Below the pieces are notes generated by a model. That model was not told the DNA's origin. It saw nothing but the letters and a program-made list of their open reading frames with translations, and ran no database searches. From Chloracidobacterium thermophilum B (GTDB taxonomy: Bacteria; Acidobacteriota; Blastocatellia; Chloracidobacteriales; Chloracidobacteriaceae), in NCBI RefSeq assembly GCF_000226295.1, contig NC_016025.1:186001-250000 (forward strand): a stretch of DNA of 64,000 bases, in the 5' to 3' direction. Position numbers and translations under genes: made by a program. Shown here piece by piece: positions 1 through 11,200 of the stretch (the first letter of the stretch is position 1; each line of letters begins with the position of its first letter).

Positions 1-3000
1 TTTGTACGGGATGCCCCACCGGATGTCATCCGCCGGCTGGCTTGCGACCTCCGCTTTCAGCAAATTCTGAAAGCACAGCACTGGCAGGTTTACGGGGTTG
101 CTGACCGGGAAGACAAGTACGACAACACCATTACTTCTGACCAGGCTGTAGCACTGCGGGAAAAGAAAGGTCCGGCACTGTTGCTGCTTGTTGACCGTCA
201 GAAAGCCGGCCCTGGTATGGACGGGGTCTATAGTGCATGCCTAGAAATCAAGGAAGAAAAACTCTTTGAGCGGGCCTGTGATGAGGCTGTACAGAGTGTC
301 GAATCAACCACCTACCGAAAATGGCTGCGCCGTCTGCTCAAAGAGACAAGCCAGCGGCAGCAACATCGCTCACCTTGGTTTCGGTTTGACTTTCTGGCGC
401 GAAGCGCCGAGGACCCTCATGCCTGGGGCAAGTCCTTATGGTTGCTTGGGCTATGGCCCGTGGTTGGCTTTCCTATCCACAGCAAAACAGACGAGCAGAG
501 AGCACTAGCGTGCCTAGAGGAGTCAGCCCGGCTAGTTGCTGAGGTGCTTGATGTAAGAGACCCGCTTCTGTCGATTGCAGAACGTTTGGCGCGGGCCCAG
601 GTGCGGACAAAAACCGAAGCCGACGCTCTGGCGCTCCAACAATTCCTGGAAACCAAACGGCACGAAACGACGGAAGAGCTGCTCAGGGCGTTGTCCGAAC
701 ATCCACACTTCTGGTTGGGCGCAATCGAACTTGCCTCAGCTGCGACCAGCCTGAGTGCAATTGAACTTAGTCCCTGGCGCACCAAGCACGGCACTGCTCC
801 CTTCAAATGGTCGGGACTCGTTGCGGACGAACAGGAAAAAGACCCCGTGTGGGTCATCAGCCCGGATGATGATGACGGACAGCTTCAGGTCAAATGGAAA
901 ACCATGCCGCCAGACCTGCCGGAAGGCAGCGTGCAGTATCAACTGTCCATCGTGGCCGAAGACGGCCAGGTGCTGGCCGAAAAACATGTTTCGCATCGCG
1001 GCAAAAAGGAAGAAGCTGCTACCTTTACCCCAGATGAGTTGACAGACGATACCGGGCAGCTCTACGTCCGGGCGCGGGTACGCCTCACGGCTGAAGACGG
1101 TCAGGTACGGATTGAACAGGAAACCGAGCCGTTCATCATCCGTTATGGCGATCTTCCGCCCGATGCGACAAGTGCACGGTCATTTCCCCGGGTGCGGACG
1201 CTCAGTGAGGGCCTGGTGCAACTGGATGAACTAGAACAGGCCACCGCCGCCTGTACCTCCCCGGAAATGGCATTTGTGGGTGGGTATGTGACTTTGTCTG
1301 TCCGCCAGGGACGTGGGTTTCGTCTTGACCATCCAAGGTTGTTTGCCGAAATCGCCCCACGCTGGAAGGGAGACATCGTACGGTGGCGGCTCAAAGTCCG
1401 CACTTCAGGGCGCTGGCAGGCTGCCGACCTGTGTCCTGTACCCGTGCTGCCCGGTGAGGAAATATCGGTTGGTCTCTGGCAGCGCACGCAGGCAGCCACC
1501 GAAGCCCTGTCCGAGCTATGCCGCCGGGTCAGCATGAGTGGCCTGTGTTATGTCGTCGGCACGCCCCAGGCAAAGCTGATCGAAGATTACCTTGACGCCT
1601 GGTGCGAACTGATGGCGGTTGGCCGCCCGGAGTTGGCGCTGGTAGGGACGGTTGAAGTCCGTGACGGACAGGACAACGTCCGTGGGCTGATCGTGTTGCC
1701 CACCCATCCGCTGCGGCTGGCCTGGCAGGCCGCCTACGATGACCTGCTGTTTGAGCTGCGTTTCAGGCAGGGTGCAACGCTCAAAGGACGTAAGCACGAC
1801 CTGAGTTATCTGAGTGGCGCCTGGTTTCCGGGTTGGTTGCCGGGTGTGGACGGCGTGCGCGCCTTCGTCTTTGCCGATACCCTGGGTTTTCAGGCCGTGG
1901 CCATGACGCCCGAAGCCGACCCCGAACCGAAGGCAACGGTGGCGCTGCTGGCGCAGGTGCTGGACAACGGTGAAAAAGAAGGCCTGGAATCCCTGTATGA
2001 CCGGAGCGCCGACCTGCTCGGTGAAGAAATCATGGTCTATGCTGCCGGACATCCTGACCAAAAGCTGCTACATGTCCACGCCTTGCGCGCAGGCGATGCC
2101 AGGGTGGTTGTCCGGGCGCTAGGCCGGTTGCATCAGACGGCTCCGGCAACAGCCACCCAAACCAATACCGAAGACGACGCTGAAACAGAAGCCGACAAAC
2201 CACCGGCTTTTGTGCTGGAGTTGTATGCGGCATCCGCCGGTACGCCTACGACGGGGCAGTTTCTGCATCGCCTTCTGGCACGCTCCCGTCACCGGGGCGC
2301 AAACCATCTTTCCCAGGAAGACCGCTGGGTGAGTGGTGTGACCCGTTATGAGCCGGAGGGCGTTAACCAGCCTAACTTGCAGTGGGTACAACGGATGAAG
2401 TCACTCCCGGAGACGCCCGCTCACTTGGGGGTTGTATTTGACCTCTTTACTTCGCAGGTCACGGTTGTGGACGAGAAGGCAATGGGTCCGGCTCGTCGCC
2501 CACCGGCGGCGCTGTACGGCCTGCTGGCAGGTCTGCATCGCGTGTACCATCCTGACCCTACGCCCCGATGGACAGCCTTCCTGCCTGATTGTGGTCGCGC
2601 AACCGATCATCCCGCCGATGCGCGACACACGGCGCGGCTGAAAAGTCTCCAAGCCAGCCTGGATGCCCTGCTGGCAAAGCATCTGGGAGGGGAAACAGGC
2701 GGAGTGGCGCTGCAAACGACGCTTTCGGAAGAACGCCAGCTTGAGCTGCGCCGGATGCATGAGCAGTGTGACTGGGTGCTGATCCTCGACCATTTCGCCG
2801 GCGTGGAATACTTCGACCATCCCTACGTCCACGGCGAGGTCTATGAAGCCCACGTTCTGGACTGTGTGCCCGAACGGGATGATCTGGCCGATCTGCGGCT
2901 GGTGGCTTCCACGGCGCTGGTGGAAGAAGTCCAGGAACTTCTCGCCGAACTCATCAGACAGGCCGGCGGCGACCCCAGCCCGGAAGCAGCCCGGTTCTTT

Positions 3001-4932
3001 CTGGCGCGGCTTAGGGAAATCAGTGGCCGTTTGCCAATTCGGCTGGCGGGAGCGCGGCCTCCTGCTAAAGAACTGCTCGCCGTAGCTTGGGCGGCGGCGC
3101 ATTGCCGGAACGCCACTGCGGATGACCCCTGCTGGGTTTCGCTGCGCAAGGGCATCCTCGTGCCCCTCGATGACCTCACCGATGTGCTCGGAGAACCGCC
3201 ACGGGCAAAACAACCAGCCGACCCCTCCACGCCACATGAGCGCCGTGCCGACTTCCTCTATACCTTTTGCCATCCGCAGGGGACGCTGGCCGTGCGTTTC
3301 ATCGAGGTCAAGTATCGCCAAAACCTGGAGAACTTTTCGCCTGAGCAGGTCAATGTCCTGCTCGACGACATTCGCCGCCAGGTTGAAGCCACACAGAGGC
3401 AGTTTCGTGAACAGTATCTGGACGGGTCCGCGCCACTTTCCCTGCGTGCCCTGCGGCAGGCGCGGCTCGTGCGTGTGCTGCGTTCCTATCTGGACAAGGC
3501 ACGGCGCCACAACCTTGAACCGGAAAGCTACGCGGCGATCGCGGCCGAACTCGACCGCATCCTGCACGCAGCCGGCGATTACCGGTTTCTGGTGGAAGAA
3601 GGTGAGCATCGCGGGTGGGTGTGTTCTCCAGACTGTCAGGCGGTGAAGCCGGTGGAGCTGTCCTGGGCTGGCTGGCCCGTCAGAACATTTCGTTTCGGCC
3701 TTCACCTGCCGACCCAGGATGACCACCCCATTTCCATTCAGAAACCAAAGGAAAGTGAAACACCAGAGCGCACCCCGGACGACGGCTCCGGTGAGTTGTC
3801 AGGCGGCTCAGCCAATGCCGCACAGAATGGTGAAACCGACGACCAGGTGACCCGACCGGACAAAGAGGCGGAGGGAGAGCCGCCGCCGGAGCCGGACATC
3901 CTTCTGGGGAAGACGAACCATGGCGCGGACGTTCACTGGAAACTCACCATTCGGGGCAATCCCCACCTGCTTGTCGTTGGACTGCCCGGCATGGGCAAAA
4001 CCACCTGTCTGCTCAACCTGTGCGTCCAGATGTATCCGTACGGTGTGTGCCCGGTGGTGTTTTCCTACCACCAGGATTTTGATGAGAAGCTTCAGGCGCG
4101 CATCCCGCAGGTGGATTTCCTCAACGTCGGACAGCTCAGCTTCAACCCGCTGGAGGTTCCGAACCCAACCCATCCCCGGACTTACGTGGATGTGGCCGGT
4201 GCTGTCCGCGACCTTTTTGCGGCGATGTACCCGGACCTGGGCGACCTTCAGCTTGGAGCCATCCGCCAGTCCCTGGTGGACAGCTTCCGGGAATGCGGCT
4301 GGGACGATCAGCGCGCCGGACAGACGCCACACTTTGGACGTTTTGTTGAGATCGTGCGCCAGCGGGCGGTCAAGGATGCCGCCCTGAAGCGGTTGCTGGT
4401 GCGCCTGACCGAGTTGGAAGACTATGGGTTTTTCCAGACCCTCTCCGGTGAAGTGGCACGCGATCTGTGGCAGCGCAGGGTGCCGGTTGTGGTCTGTCTG
4501 CACCGTGAGCAGAGTGAGTTGGTTCAGCGCGCCTTTGCCATGCTGGTGTTTTACAAGCTCTACCGGGATATGTTCCGGCGTGGGCTTCAGTCCCGGATCA
4601 CGCATGCCGTCATTTTTGACGAAGCCCACCGCGCCCAACAGCTCAGGCTGATTCCGACCATGGCCAAGGAATGTCGCAAGTACGGCATTTCGCTGGTGCT
4701 CGCTTCGCAGGAAGCGCGGGATTTTCACGAAAGCGTCTTTTCGGCCATAGCGCACCAGTTGGTGCTGCGCGTTAATGAAGCTGACGCCAAAGCGCTGGCC
4801 CGGAACATGGCCACGGCCGCCGAGCAGCGGACGGTGATGGACCGCCTCAAGTCGCTGCCGAAGTTTCAGGCGCTGTACTTCAGTGAAGGGGAGCCTGTGC
4901 GCCACGTCCGGTTGCTGGCTGACGGTGCATAA
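1..4932 (+). CDS. Giant nuclease-like / HerA-type ATPase, probable phage-defence or DNA-restriction protein (5' partial)
   Basis: The frame is open to base 1, so the start lies upstream; more than 1,640 residues are visible. The C-terminal third is a HerA/FtsK-type motor: Walker A GLPGMGKT near 3976-4000, preceded by the typical approach NPHLLVVG, and Walker B VIFDEAH near 4606-4626, followed by LVLASQEARDF. Upstream, near 3247-3318, an Asp followed about 15 residues later by IEVKYR resembles a PD-(D/E)xK nuclease core. An acidic, Pro-rich linker (about 3730-3900) joins the two. The layout recalls DptH of phosphorothioation-dependent restriction, which is paired with the ATPase DptF, and an AAA-type ATPase follows here too. 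The N-terminal 1,000 residues match nothing I recognise. The ATPase call is firm; nuclease activity and defence role are inferred. Confidence 0.72.
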   Translation, partial: FVRDAPPDVIRRLACDLRFQQILKAQHWQVYGVADREDKYDNTITSDQAVALREKKGPALLLLVDRQKAGPGMDGVYSACLEIKEEKLFERACDEAVQSVESTTYRKWLRRLLKETSQRQQHRSPWFRFDFLARSAEDPHAWGKSLWLLGLWPVVGFPIHSKTDEQRALACLEESARLVAEVLDVRDPLLSIAERLARAQVRTKTEADALALQQFLETKRHETTEELLRALSEHPHFWLGAIELASAATSLSAIELSPWRTKHGTAPFKWSGLVADEQEKDPVWVISPDDDDGQLQVKWKTMPPDLPEGSVQYQLSIVAEDGQVLAEKHVSHRGKKEEAATFTPDELTDDTGQLYVRARVRLTAEDGQVRIEQETEPFIIRYGDLPPDATSARSFPRVRTLSEGLVQLDELEQATAACTSPEMAFVGGYVTLSVRQGRGFRLDHPRLFAEIAPRWKGDIVRWRLKVRTSGRWQAADLCPVPVLPGEEISVGLWQRTQAATEALSELCRRVSMSGLCYVVGTPQAKLIEDYLDAWCELMAVGRPELALVGTVEVRDGQDNVRGLIVLPTHPLRLAWQAAYDDLLFELRFRQGATLKGRKHDLSYLSGAWFPGWLPGVDGVRAFVFADTLGFQAVAMTPEADPEPKATVALLAQVLDNGEKEGLESLYDRSADLLGEEIMVYAAGHPDQKLLHVHALRAGDARVVVRALGRLHQTAPATATQTNTEDDAETEADKPPAFVLELYAASAGTPTTGQFLHRLLARSRHRGANHLSQEDRWVSGVTRYEPEGVNQPNLQWVQRMKSLPETPAHLGVVFDLFTSQVTVVDEKAMGPARRPPAALYGLLAGLHRVYHPDPTPRWTAFLPDCGRATDHPADARHTARLKSLQASLDALLAKHLGGETGGVALQTTLSEERQLELRRMHEQCDWVLILDHFAGVEYFDHPYVHGEVYEAHVLDCVPERDDLADLRLVASTALVEEVQELLAELIRQAGGDPSPEAARFFLARLREISGRLPIRLAGARPPAKELLAVAWAAAHCRNATADDPCWVSLRKGILVPLDDLTDVLGEPPRAKQPADPSTPHERRADFLYTFCHPQGTLAVRFIEVKYRQNLENFSPEQVNVLLDDIRRQVEATQRQFREQYLDGSAPLSLRALRQARLVRVLRSYLDKARRHNLEPESYAAIAAELDRILHAAGDYRFLVEEGEHRGWVCSPDCQAVKPVELSWAGWPVRTFRFGLHLPTQDDHPISIQKPKESETPERTPDDGSGELSGGSANAAQNGETDDQVTRPDKEAEGEPPPEPDILLGKTNHGADVHWKLTIRGNPHLLVVGLPGMGKTTCLLNLCVQMYPYGVCPVVFSYHQDFDEKLQARIPQVDFLNVGQLSFNPLEVPNPTHPRTYVDVAGAVRDLFAAMYPDLGDLQLGAIRQSLVDSFRECGWDDQRAGQTPHFGRFVEIVRQRAVKDAALKRLLVRLTELEDYGFFQTLSGEVARDLWQRRVPVVVCLHREQSELVQRAFAMLVFYKLYRDMFRRGLQSRITHAVIFDEAHRAQQLRLIPTMAKECRKYGISLVLASQEARDFHESVFSAIAHQLVLRVNEADAKALARNMATAAEQRTVMDRLKSLPKFQALYFSEGEPVRHVRLLADGA

Positions 4933-5014
4933 TGTTGGAACGGTCTTGGTGCTTGACCGGCAGGTGGTGGCGCAATGGTGCCGGCCCTGACCTGTTTCAA
5001 AGCCAAAGGATGCT

Positions 5015-6751
5015 ATGACCATGGAACGCCAACCGCGCCGCCTCAAATGGTTGAGCGAGGTTCAGAAAGCCTACCCCGGGGCGCGTCGGGGCAACTGGGA
5101 AACCCACGGCCTGGACAGCCCCTTTGCCCACCAGACCTACGTGCCGACCGGTCTGGAGGAAGCGCTCTACCGAGACGTTATCAACCGGCGTTTTCGGCTG
5201 GTCGTCCTGTGTGGGAACCCCGGCGACGGGAAAACGGCCCTGCTGCAAAAACTGGCCGGTCAGTTAGGCATAGACAAAACCCGTCAGCCCACTGGAACCA
5301 TTGAGCATCGGCTGCCGGATGGACTGCTGGTGCGCCTCAATCTGGACGGTTCGGCCGCCTGGGAAACGAGTTCCTCGAATGACCTGCTCAACGACCTGCT
5401 CCGTCCGTTTGCCAACGGTGCGCCAGCGGAAGACATTGTGCATCTGCTGGCCATCAACGACGGCCGTCTGATGGGCTGGCTCGACGGGCAAACAACGCCT
5501 CTGGCCCAGTCCCTGCGCCGGTTGCTCAATGGACAACCCTCCGACGCACCGCACATTGGCTTTTTCCACCTCAACAACCGCTCGCTGGTGGGCGAATTCG
5601 ATCAGCATGGCAACCTGCGGACAGATTTTCTCGACCAACTGCTGGACCAGCTTTACGGAGGCGCTGAAGCTGGCAGGATTTGGCAGAAGTGCCAAACCTG
5701 TGTGGCGCAACCCCGCTGCCGGGTCTTTGAGGCAGCAAGATATTTTGGACCGGCTAACCTGTCCGGCATCGAAGATGAACGCCGACGGCAGCATGCCCGG
5801 CAACAGCTTTACCGGCTGTTTCAGGCCGTCCACCAGCGGGGAAAAATCCACATCACCATCCGGGAACTGCGCGGGGCGCTGGTCTATATCCTGTTCGGCA
5901 TGGCCTCGTGCGACACCTACTGCAAGGCAGACGGTGCAAAAAAGCCTTATCCACCTTTCTGGGAGCGTGCGTTTCGGGTGGCGACGCCTGACCGCCAGGG
6001 ACGGCTGCTGGAAGAACTGGCCTCCTTCGACCCGGCGCTGGAAGCCCATGCCCGGCTCGACCGGGCGCTGCTCAGGCACTACCGGGGCGTCCACCGGCTG
6101 GCCGAGGCGCGGCGGCGCGCTTACTTCACATGGCTGCCGGAAGAAATCGAACAGGCCGGCGGGCCGGGAACCACCCTCGATCTGGCGCGCGGCCGGCATC
6201 TGGACACACTGCGCCGGCTGCCGCTGATGTCGGACGAAGAAAAGCAGGCAGTGCTGGCGCGGCTGGGCCGTGGCTTGTCGCGCCTTGAGCCACTGCCGCA
6301 GCCGGCTTACCGTCCGGGCCGGATTCCCTTCCGGCTGCATCCGCGCACACCGACCGATACCATGTTCTGGGTCGAAACCCGGCTGGAAGATTTCACCCTG
6401 GAATCACCGCTGCTTGGCACCGGAGTCTCGGAAACTGGTCGGCGGGGACTGCCCGCAGAGGCATTTCTGGTGTATCGCTTGCCAGCAGGCAACACGGTGC
6501 GTCTACGCCTGACAGCCGATCTGTTTCACGTCCTGCTGGAACTGGAGGGGGGCTATCAGCTCAGTGCCGCGACATTGGAGCAAACTTTTGCCCACCTCTC
6601 CCTGTTTATCGAACAGATGATTCACGCCCAAAACCAAGTGTGGTACGCCTGGCATCCGGCACAGGAAGAGCGGGTGTATCGCCTGGCCATCGAGACACGC
6701 GACCTGGGATTTGGTTATCATCAGACCCTGCGCATCGTCCCGGAAAACTGA
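5015..6751 (+). CDS. AAA-type P-loop ATPase, partner of the upstream HerA-type protein (DptF-like)
   Basis: A 578-aa protein. Walker A is G67-N-P-G-D-G-K-T74, after the hydrophobic strand RLVVLC. LLAINDGRL near residue 145 resembles the sensor strand of DptF-type ATPases. Two cysteine groups (C226, C229, C235 and C299, C303) could bind zinc. The start with an AGGA ribosome site just upstream is used; a second ATG six bases later is possible. The gene lies 82 bases after the giant ATPase on the same strand, so the two are probably cotranscribed. From the GxxGDGKT motif and the pairing I infer a DptF-like motor component of a defence complex. No methylase or dnd modification gene is visible here. 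Confidence 0.6.
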   Translation: MTMERQPRRLKWLSEVQKAYPGARRGNWETHGLDSPFAHQTYVPTGLEEALYRDVINRRFRLVVLCGNPGDGKTALLQKLAGQLGIDKTRQPTGTIEHRLPDGLLVRLNLDGSAAWETSSSNDLLNDLLRPFANGAPAEDIVHLLAINDGRLMGWLDGQTTPLAQSLRRLLNGQPSDAPHIGFFHLNNRSLVGEFDQHGNLRTDFLDQLLDQLYGGAEAGRIWQKCQTCVAQPRCRVFEAARYFGPANLSGIEDERRRQHARQQLYRLFQAVHQRGKIHITIRELRGALVYILFGMASCDTYCKADGAKKPYPPFWERAFRVATPDRQGRLLEELASFDPALEAHARLDRALLRHYRGVHRLAEARRRAYFTWLPEEIEQAGGPGTTLDLARGRHLDTLRRLPLMSDEEKQAVLARLGRGLSRLEPLPQPAYRPGRIPFRLHPRTPTDTMFWVETRLEDFTLESPLLGTGVSETGRRGLPAEAFLVYRLPAGNTVRLRLTADLFHVLLELEGGYQLSAATLEQTFAHLSLFIEQMIHAQNQVWYAWHPAQEERVYRLAIETRDLGFGYHQTLRIVPEN

Positions 6752-6807
6752 ATCCCTACGGCAACTCTGGAAACCGGCTTTCCCGCATCGGAGGCAGCAG
6801 GCAGTCC

Positions 6808-8122
6808 ATGGAAGACCGTTCCGACCGTTTCCTCATCATCGGCGCCGGCCCGACGGGGCTGGTTGTGGCGCGCGCGCTCAAACAGGCAGGCATTCCCTAC
6901 GAGCAGGTCGAAGCCGACGAAGACGTGGGCGGCAACTGGCGGCACGGCGTCTATACCACGGCCCACATCATTTCTTCCCGGCGGACGACGTCCTTCCCGG
7001 AATACCCCATGCCAGCGCACTACCCTGATTTTCCCAGTCGCGCGCAGATGCTGGCCTACCTGTGTGATTATGCGCGCCATTTCGGACTGCGCGAACACAT
7101 CCAGTTCCGGCAGGAAGTAACCGCAGCCACGCCCCTGGAAGACTGGTCGTGGCGGGTTCGGCTGGCCAGCGGTGAGGAACGCCGCTACAAAGGCGTCATC
7201 GTCTGCAACGGCCACCACTGGGACCGGGCGTTTCCCAACCTATCCGGGGACGTTTACGGGCGAGTGGTGGCATTCCAAGGACTACCGCCACCCGGAGCAG
7301 CTTGTCGGTAAGCGGGTGCTTGTCATCGGAGGCGGGAACTCCGCCTGCGACATTGCCTCCGAAGCGGCCCGCGTCAGCGTCTGTAGCCACCTCAGCCTGC
7401 GCCGGGGCTACTGGTTCCTGCCCAAGACCATGTTCGGCATCCCTACAGTCGAAATCATGCGCGGCTGGATGCCGGTTCCCCTGCAGCGCCTGCTGCTGCG
7501 CGTGCTGCTGCGGATTATCGTGGGCAAGTACACCCAGTATGGCCTGCCCGAACCCGACCACCGCATCTTTGAGCGGCATCCGACGGTCAACTCCGAACTG
7601 CTGCACTACCTCAAGCACGGGCGCATCCGGCCACGCCCGGATGTTGCCCGGCTGGAAGGCCGCCGGGTGCATTTCGTGGACGGCACGGCGGATGAGTACG
7701 ACCTGGTGATTTGCGCCACCGGCTTTCACCTGAGTTTTCCGTTTCTGCCGCCCGGACTCGTCGAGATCAAGGGCAGCACGGCGCAGCTTTACGCCGGGGT
7801 CATCCCACCCCGGACCCGCAACCTGTACGTGTTCGGCACGAGCCAACCCCGCTATGGCTTCGGCCCGCTGGCCAGCCCGGCCGCCGATCTGTTGGCTCAG
7901 TTCATTCAGCTTCAGGACAGCATGATGCTGCCGTTGAGTGTCGTATTGGAAATGGGCGGGGAGAAACTCCCGACGACACACCTCGTGGACCCGCACGCGG
8001 CCCTGCGGCGGATGAAGCTCGCGCGTTATTTCCTGCCGCTGCTGGCCCGCCGGGAGCGGCGGCTGCGCACCTCACCCCGGGCGCGCGCCATCACGCTGTG
8101 GACGCCGGCGCGCACGGCCTGA
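6808..8122 (+). pseudogene. Flavin-containing monooxygenase, apparent single-base frameshift
   Basis: The first part (6808 to about 7238) reads as an FAD-binding start with GAGPTG near residue 14 and IVCNGHHWDRAFPN. The frame then runs to a stop at 7311. The +2 frame from the same point gives YPGTFTGEWWHSKDY, the FMO signature FxGxxxHxxxY, then the NADPH site VLVIGGGNSAC, and continues to 8122. Removing one C from AACC at 7238-7240 joins the halves into about 437 residues, the normal family length. The enzyme would oxygenate a nucleophilic or carbonyl substrate using FAD and NADPH. It is either inactivated or carries a base-call error. Both halves are otherwise well preserved, so decay would be recent. 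Confidence 0.85.
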
Positions 8123-8130
8123 CACTGCCC

Positions 8131-8174
8131 GAAAAAAAAAACCGGGAGCGACCTTTCAACGGAGGTCGCTCCCG
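8131..8174 (-). terminator. Rho-independent terminator of the TonB receptor gene
   Basis: A perfect 12-bp inverted repeat (8143-8154 with 8163-8174, loop of 8) is followed on the minus strand by a run of ten T (the A-run at 8132-8141). It lies about 70 bases past the receptor stop codon. It may also block plus-strand readthrough from the monooxygenase gene. Confidence 0.85.
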
Positions 8175-8200
8175 AAAACATTTCCGACGAGATTGAAGGT

Positions 8201-8235
8201 GATGCGTCAGCGACTTGGGCCGTCTCTGACGCATC
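8201..8235. other. Second hairpin in the convergent intergenic region
   Basis: GATGCGTCAG (8201-8210) is repeated inverted at 8226-8235 with a 15-base loop. There is no T-run, so it is not a classic terminator. It sits between the receptor stop and the strong terminator and may stabilise the 3' end of the mRNA. Confidence 0.4.
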
Positions 8236-8244
8236 ACCCGCCAG

Positions 8245-11200
8245 CTAGAAGTTGAACTTCAGGGCAAACTGAATCTGCCGGGGCGGAGCGGCCAGCGTTG
8301 GCGCGCCGCTCAACTGGTAGCTGGGGTTGATCTCCGTGATGTTGACGCGGTTCAAGGCATTGAACATTTCAAAGATGAACTCCAGATTCCGCGCCGTCGC
8401 GTCAGCATCGCGTGAGAAGTAGAACTTGCGCGCCAGCCGGAAGTCCACCGAGATGAAGTTTGGCCCGGTGAAGGCATTGCGTCCGACATTGCCCAGGAAC
8501 GCTGAAACCGGCAGCCCGAAGTTCTGGGGCAGGCGGCTGTCAGGCGGCAGCGTGAGAAAGCCGTTGCCGCGCGGGGATGGGAAACAGGTGAGACCGGCCG
8601 TCCCGGGTGGGCAGGAGGTGACGAAATTCGGGCGCGCCGTGGAGGAGCTGTTGACCTGGGTTTGATCCACCCCGATGAGCAGCGTGTAGGGGCGTCCGGC
8701 GCCGGCTTCGACAATCGGTGCAAACGTCCAGTCCGCCAGCAGGTAGCGGCCCGGCCCCTCGTTGCGCTTGAAGGGGCTGTTGAAGACGGCGCTGAAAATG
8801 AAGCGGTGGCGCTGGTCAAAGTTGGAGTTGGACCGGTCAAGCCGGGGGTTGCTGTTGTCCTGCGGTTCCTGCAGCGTCTGCACGTCGGTCGAATCGTCAA
8901 TGGCGTGCGACCAGGTGTAGGACGCCAGGAACTGGAAGTTGTTGGAGAAGCGCTTGTTCACGCTGAGCGTCAGGGCGTGGTAAATCGAGCTGCCTGACGA
9001 CTCATAGTTCTTGGCACTGCCAAACGGTACGAAGGGCGCACCCTGCAGGCGGGGCAGGTTGAAGCGGTTGGTCAGAGCCGTGAGTAGCTGCTGGGCCTGG
9101 GCCACCGGAATGTTCAGCGTGGCGGCGGTGTAGAGCAGGTTTGGCCCTGTCCGCCGGAAGTCATTGAAGAGGAAGCGCCCAATCGGGGCCACCTGGGCGG
9201 GAAGCCCCGACAGCCCCGGCCCCAGACTGTTGGGCAGGGGGTTGTACAACCCGGCAAGTGGCCCTGTGCCAAAAAAGCCGACCGTCTGCCCGCCAACGAC
9301 AATCGGGTTGGTTTGCGCCTGAGCGTTGGCCTGAAGCAGCGCCAGGTTCTGCTGGTTGACGTTGCGCGGGCGCACCAGTTGCAGCCCGCGAATGTAGCTG
9401 TACGTGGCATTGACCGTAATCGTCCGTCCGAGTTGCCGCTCGATGGAGAGGTTGCCTTGTTGGGTGTAGTCAAACTCGAAGCCCCGGTTCAGGTGCAGGG
9501 TCTGGGAGGTGATGGGTGAAAACAGCAGCGACCGGATAGGGCCGCCGTTGAAAATCTCGAAGCCCGGATCGAGCGGGTTGTACCGCTGCTGTCCAACCTG
9601 GTAGCCGGGCAGGGGCGGAACAGGGATGTTGACCCGTTCATTGCGGAAGATGGCCCCACCACCGAGCAGGCCCGGAAAGACAAGGAACGGTGACTGGGCT
9701 CCATCCACCACGTCGGACAGGAAGATCAATCCCGCCAGAGGCGTGCCGTAAAACAGCCCGTAGGCGGCGCGAACGACCGTCTTGCCGTTGTTGAACGGGT
9801 CCCAGGCAAAGGCGATACGTGGCGCAATGTTGTTGTAGTCACGCGGGATGCCCTGCTGGATGCCGACGATTTCCTCCCCAGCGGCAAACAGGTTGGGCAT
9901 GTTGATGAGGCCGACGTTGCCGGGTCCGGTGAACGGCTCTGGCTGGACGGGGCGAATCTGTTTGGTGTACTGCACGTCGTACCGCACACCATAGTTGAAG
10001 GTGAAGTTCGGGCGAATCTTCCAGCTATCCTGGGCAAAGACGCCGAGCACCGGATTGTTGAAGATGCTGTTCGGATTGCCGACGTTCTGCACGTAGGACT
10101 CCGGCAGCCCCAGCCCATAAGCCTGGACTCCACTGAAAGGCGGAAACCCCTGTGCCGCCGGGAAGAGCTGATTTGGTGGAAAGGCATAAACGCCGCCGAA
10201 GTTGACCTCAAACAGGGCGTTGTAGAGCAGGAGGTTGAAGTCGGCACCGAACTTCATGGTGTGGTTGCCAGCAATCTTGGTGAGGTTGTTCGTCACCTGC
10301 CAGCGTTTTTCAACACGCCGGGCGGGCGAAAACGGCTCGCGCCCAAAGGAAGCAAAGCCCGGTATTTCGACCCCCACGGTCTGGCCCTGCGGGCCGTAAT
10401 CCACGCCCCGGCGGGCAAACTGGAAGCGCGACTCGTTGATAAGCGTCGGGCTGATAGTGGCCAGGTTCTGGGCAACGAGGGCCACATCGCGGGTGCCCTG
10501 GAAGCCCGTGCGGGTGAATTCGTTGAGCGCCGTGGGCTGGTTCTGCCCGTTGGAGGGGATGCCCCGTACCGTGGAGGGTGTGACGCTGATCCGGGCAAAG
10601 AACTGGTGGATGTCGTTGAAGCGGTGGTCAATGCGCAGCGCCGGCAGGAAGGTGCGCTCGCGCACCGTGTAGTTCCCCAGCAGCGTGTTCATCGGACGGA
10701 AGGCGCCGGTGCCGAGCGGAACCGGAGAGTTGACACCGGGATTGGTGATACCCAGCGCCGCCAGCGTCGGAAAGATGGCCTGACCGTTGGTCTGGCGGCC
10801 GGTCAACCCAACGCTGGAGCCTTCCCGCGCCAGGAAGTAGTAGGTGTTGAGCGCCTGGAAGGAGGCATTGGTGAGCAACGCCGTTTGAACCGGCGGCGGC
10901 AGTGCCGTGAACTGTGTGTTCAGGGGAATCCCCGTGGCCTGTGACAAGCCACTCAGCGCCGCATTGAGGAAGGCCGCCTGCTGCGGTGTCACCTGGGCAA
11001 CCTGACCGCCGATGGGCACGAAAATACCGCCGGGAAGGTTGGATAGTCCCAGGTTGGGAGATGTGGCCAGCAGGGCCGGCGGCGTAAACGTCGTAAAGCC
11101 AAAACCATTGCGCCCTGTGATGTTGAAACCTGTGCCATTGAGGGTCTGGGCTTCAAAGGACAGAAAGAAAAAGGTTTTGTCCTTGACAATGGGCCCACCA

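Noticed and set aside
2401-3726. 441-aa open frame on the minus strand inside the giant ATPase gene
   Set aside because: It is antisense to a clearly coding frame with conserved motifs and has no recognisable domain; GC-rich genes commonly give such frames.
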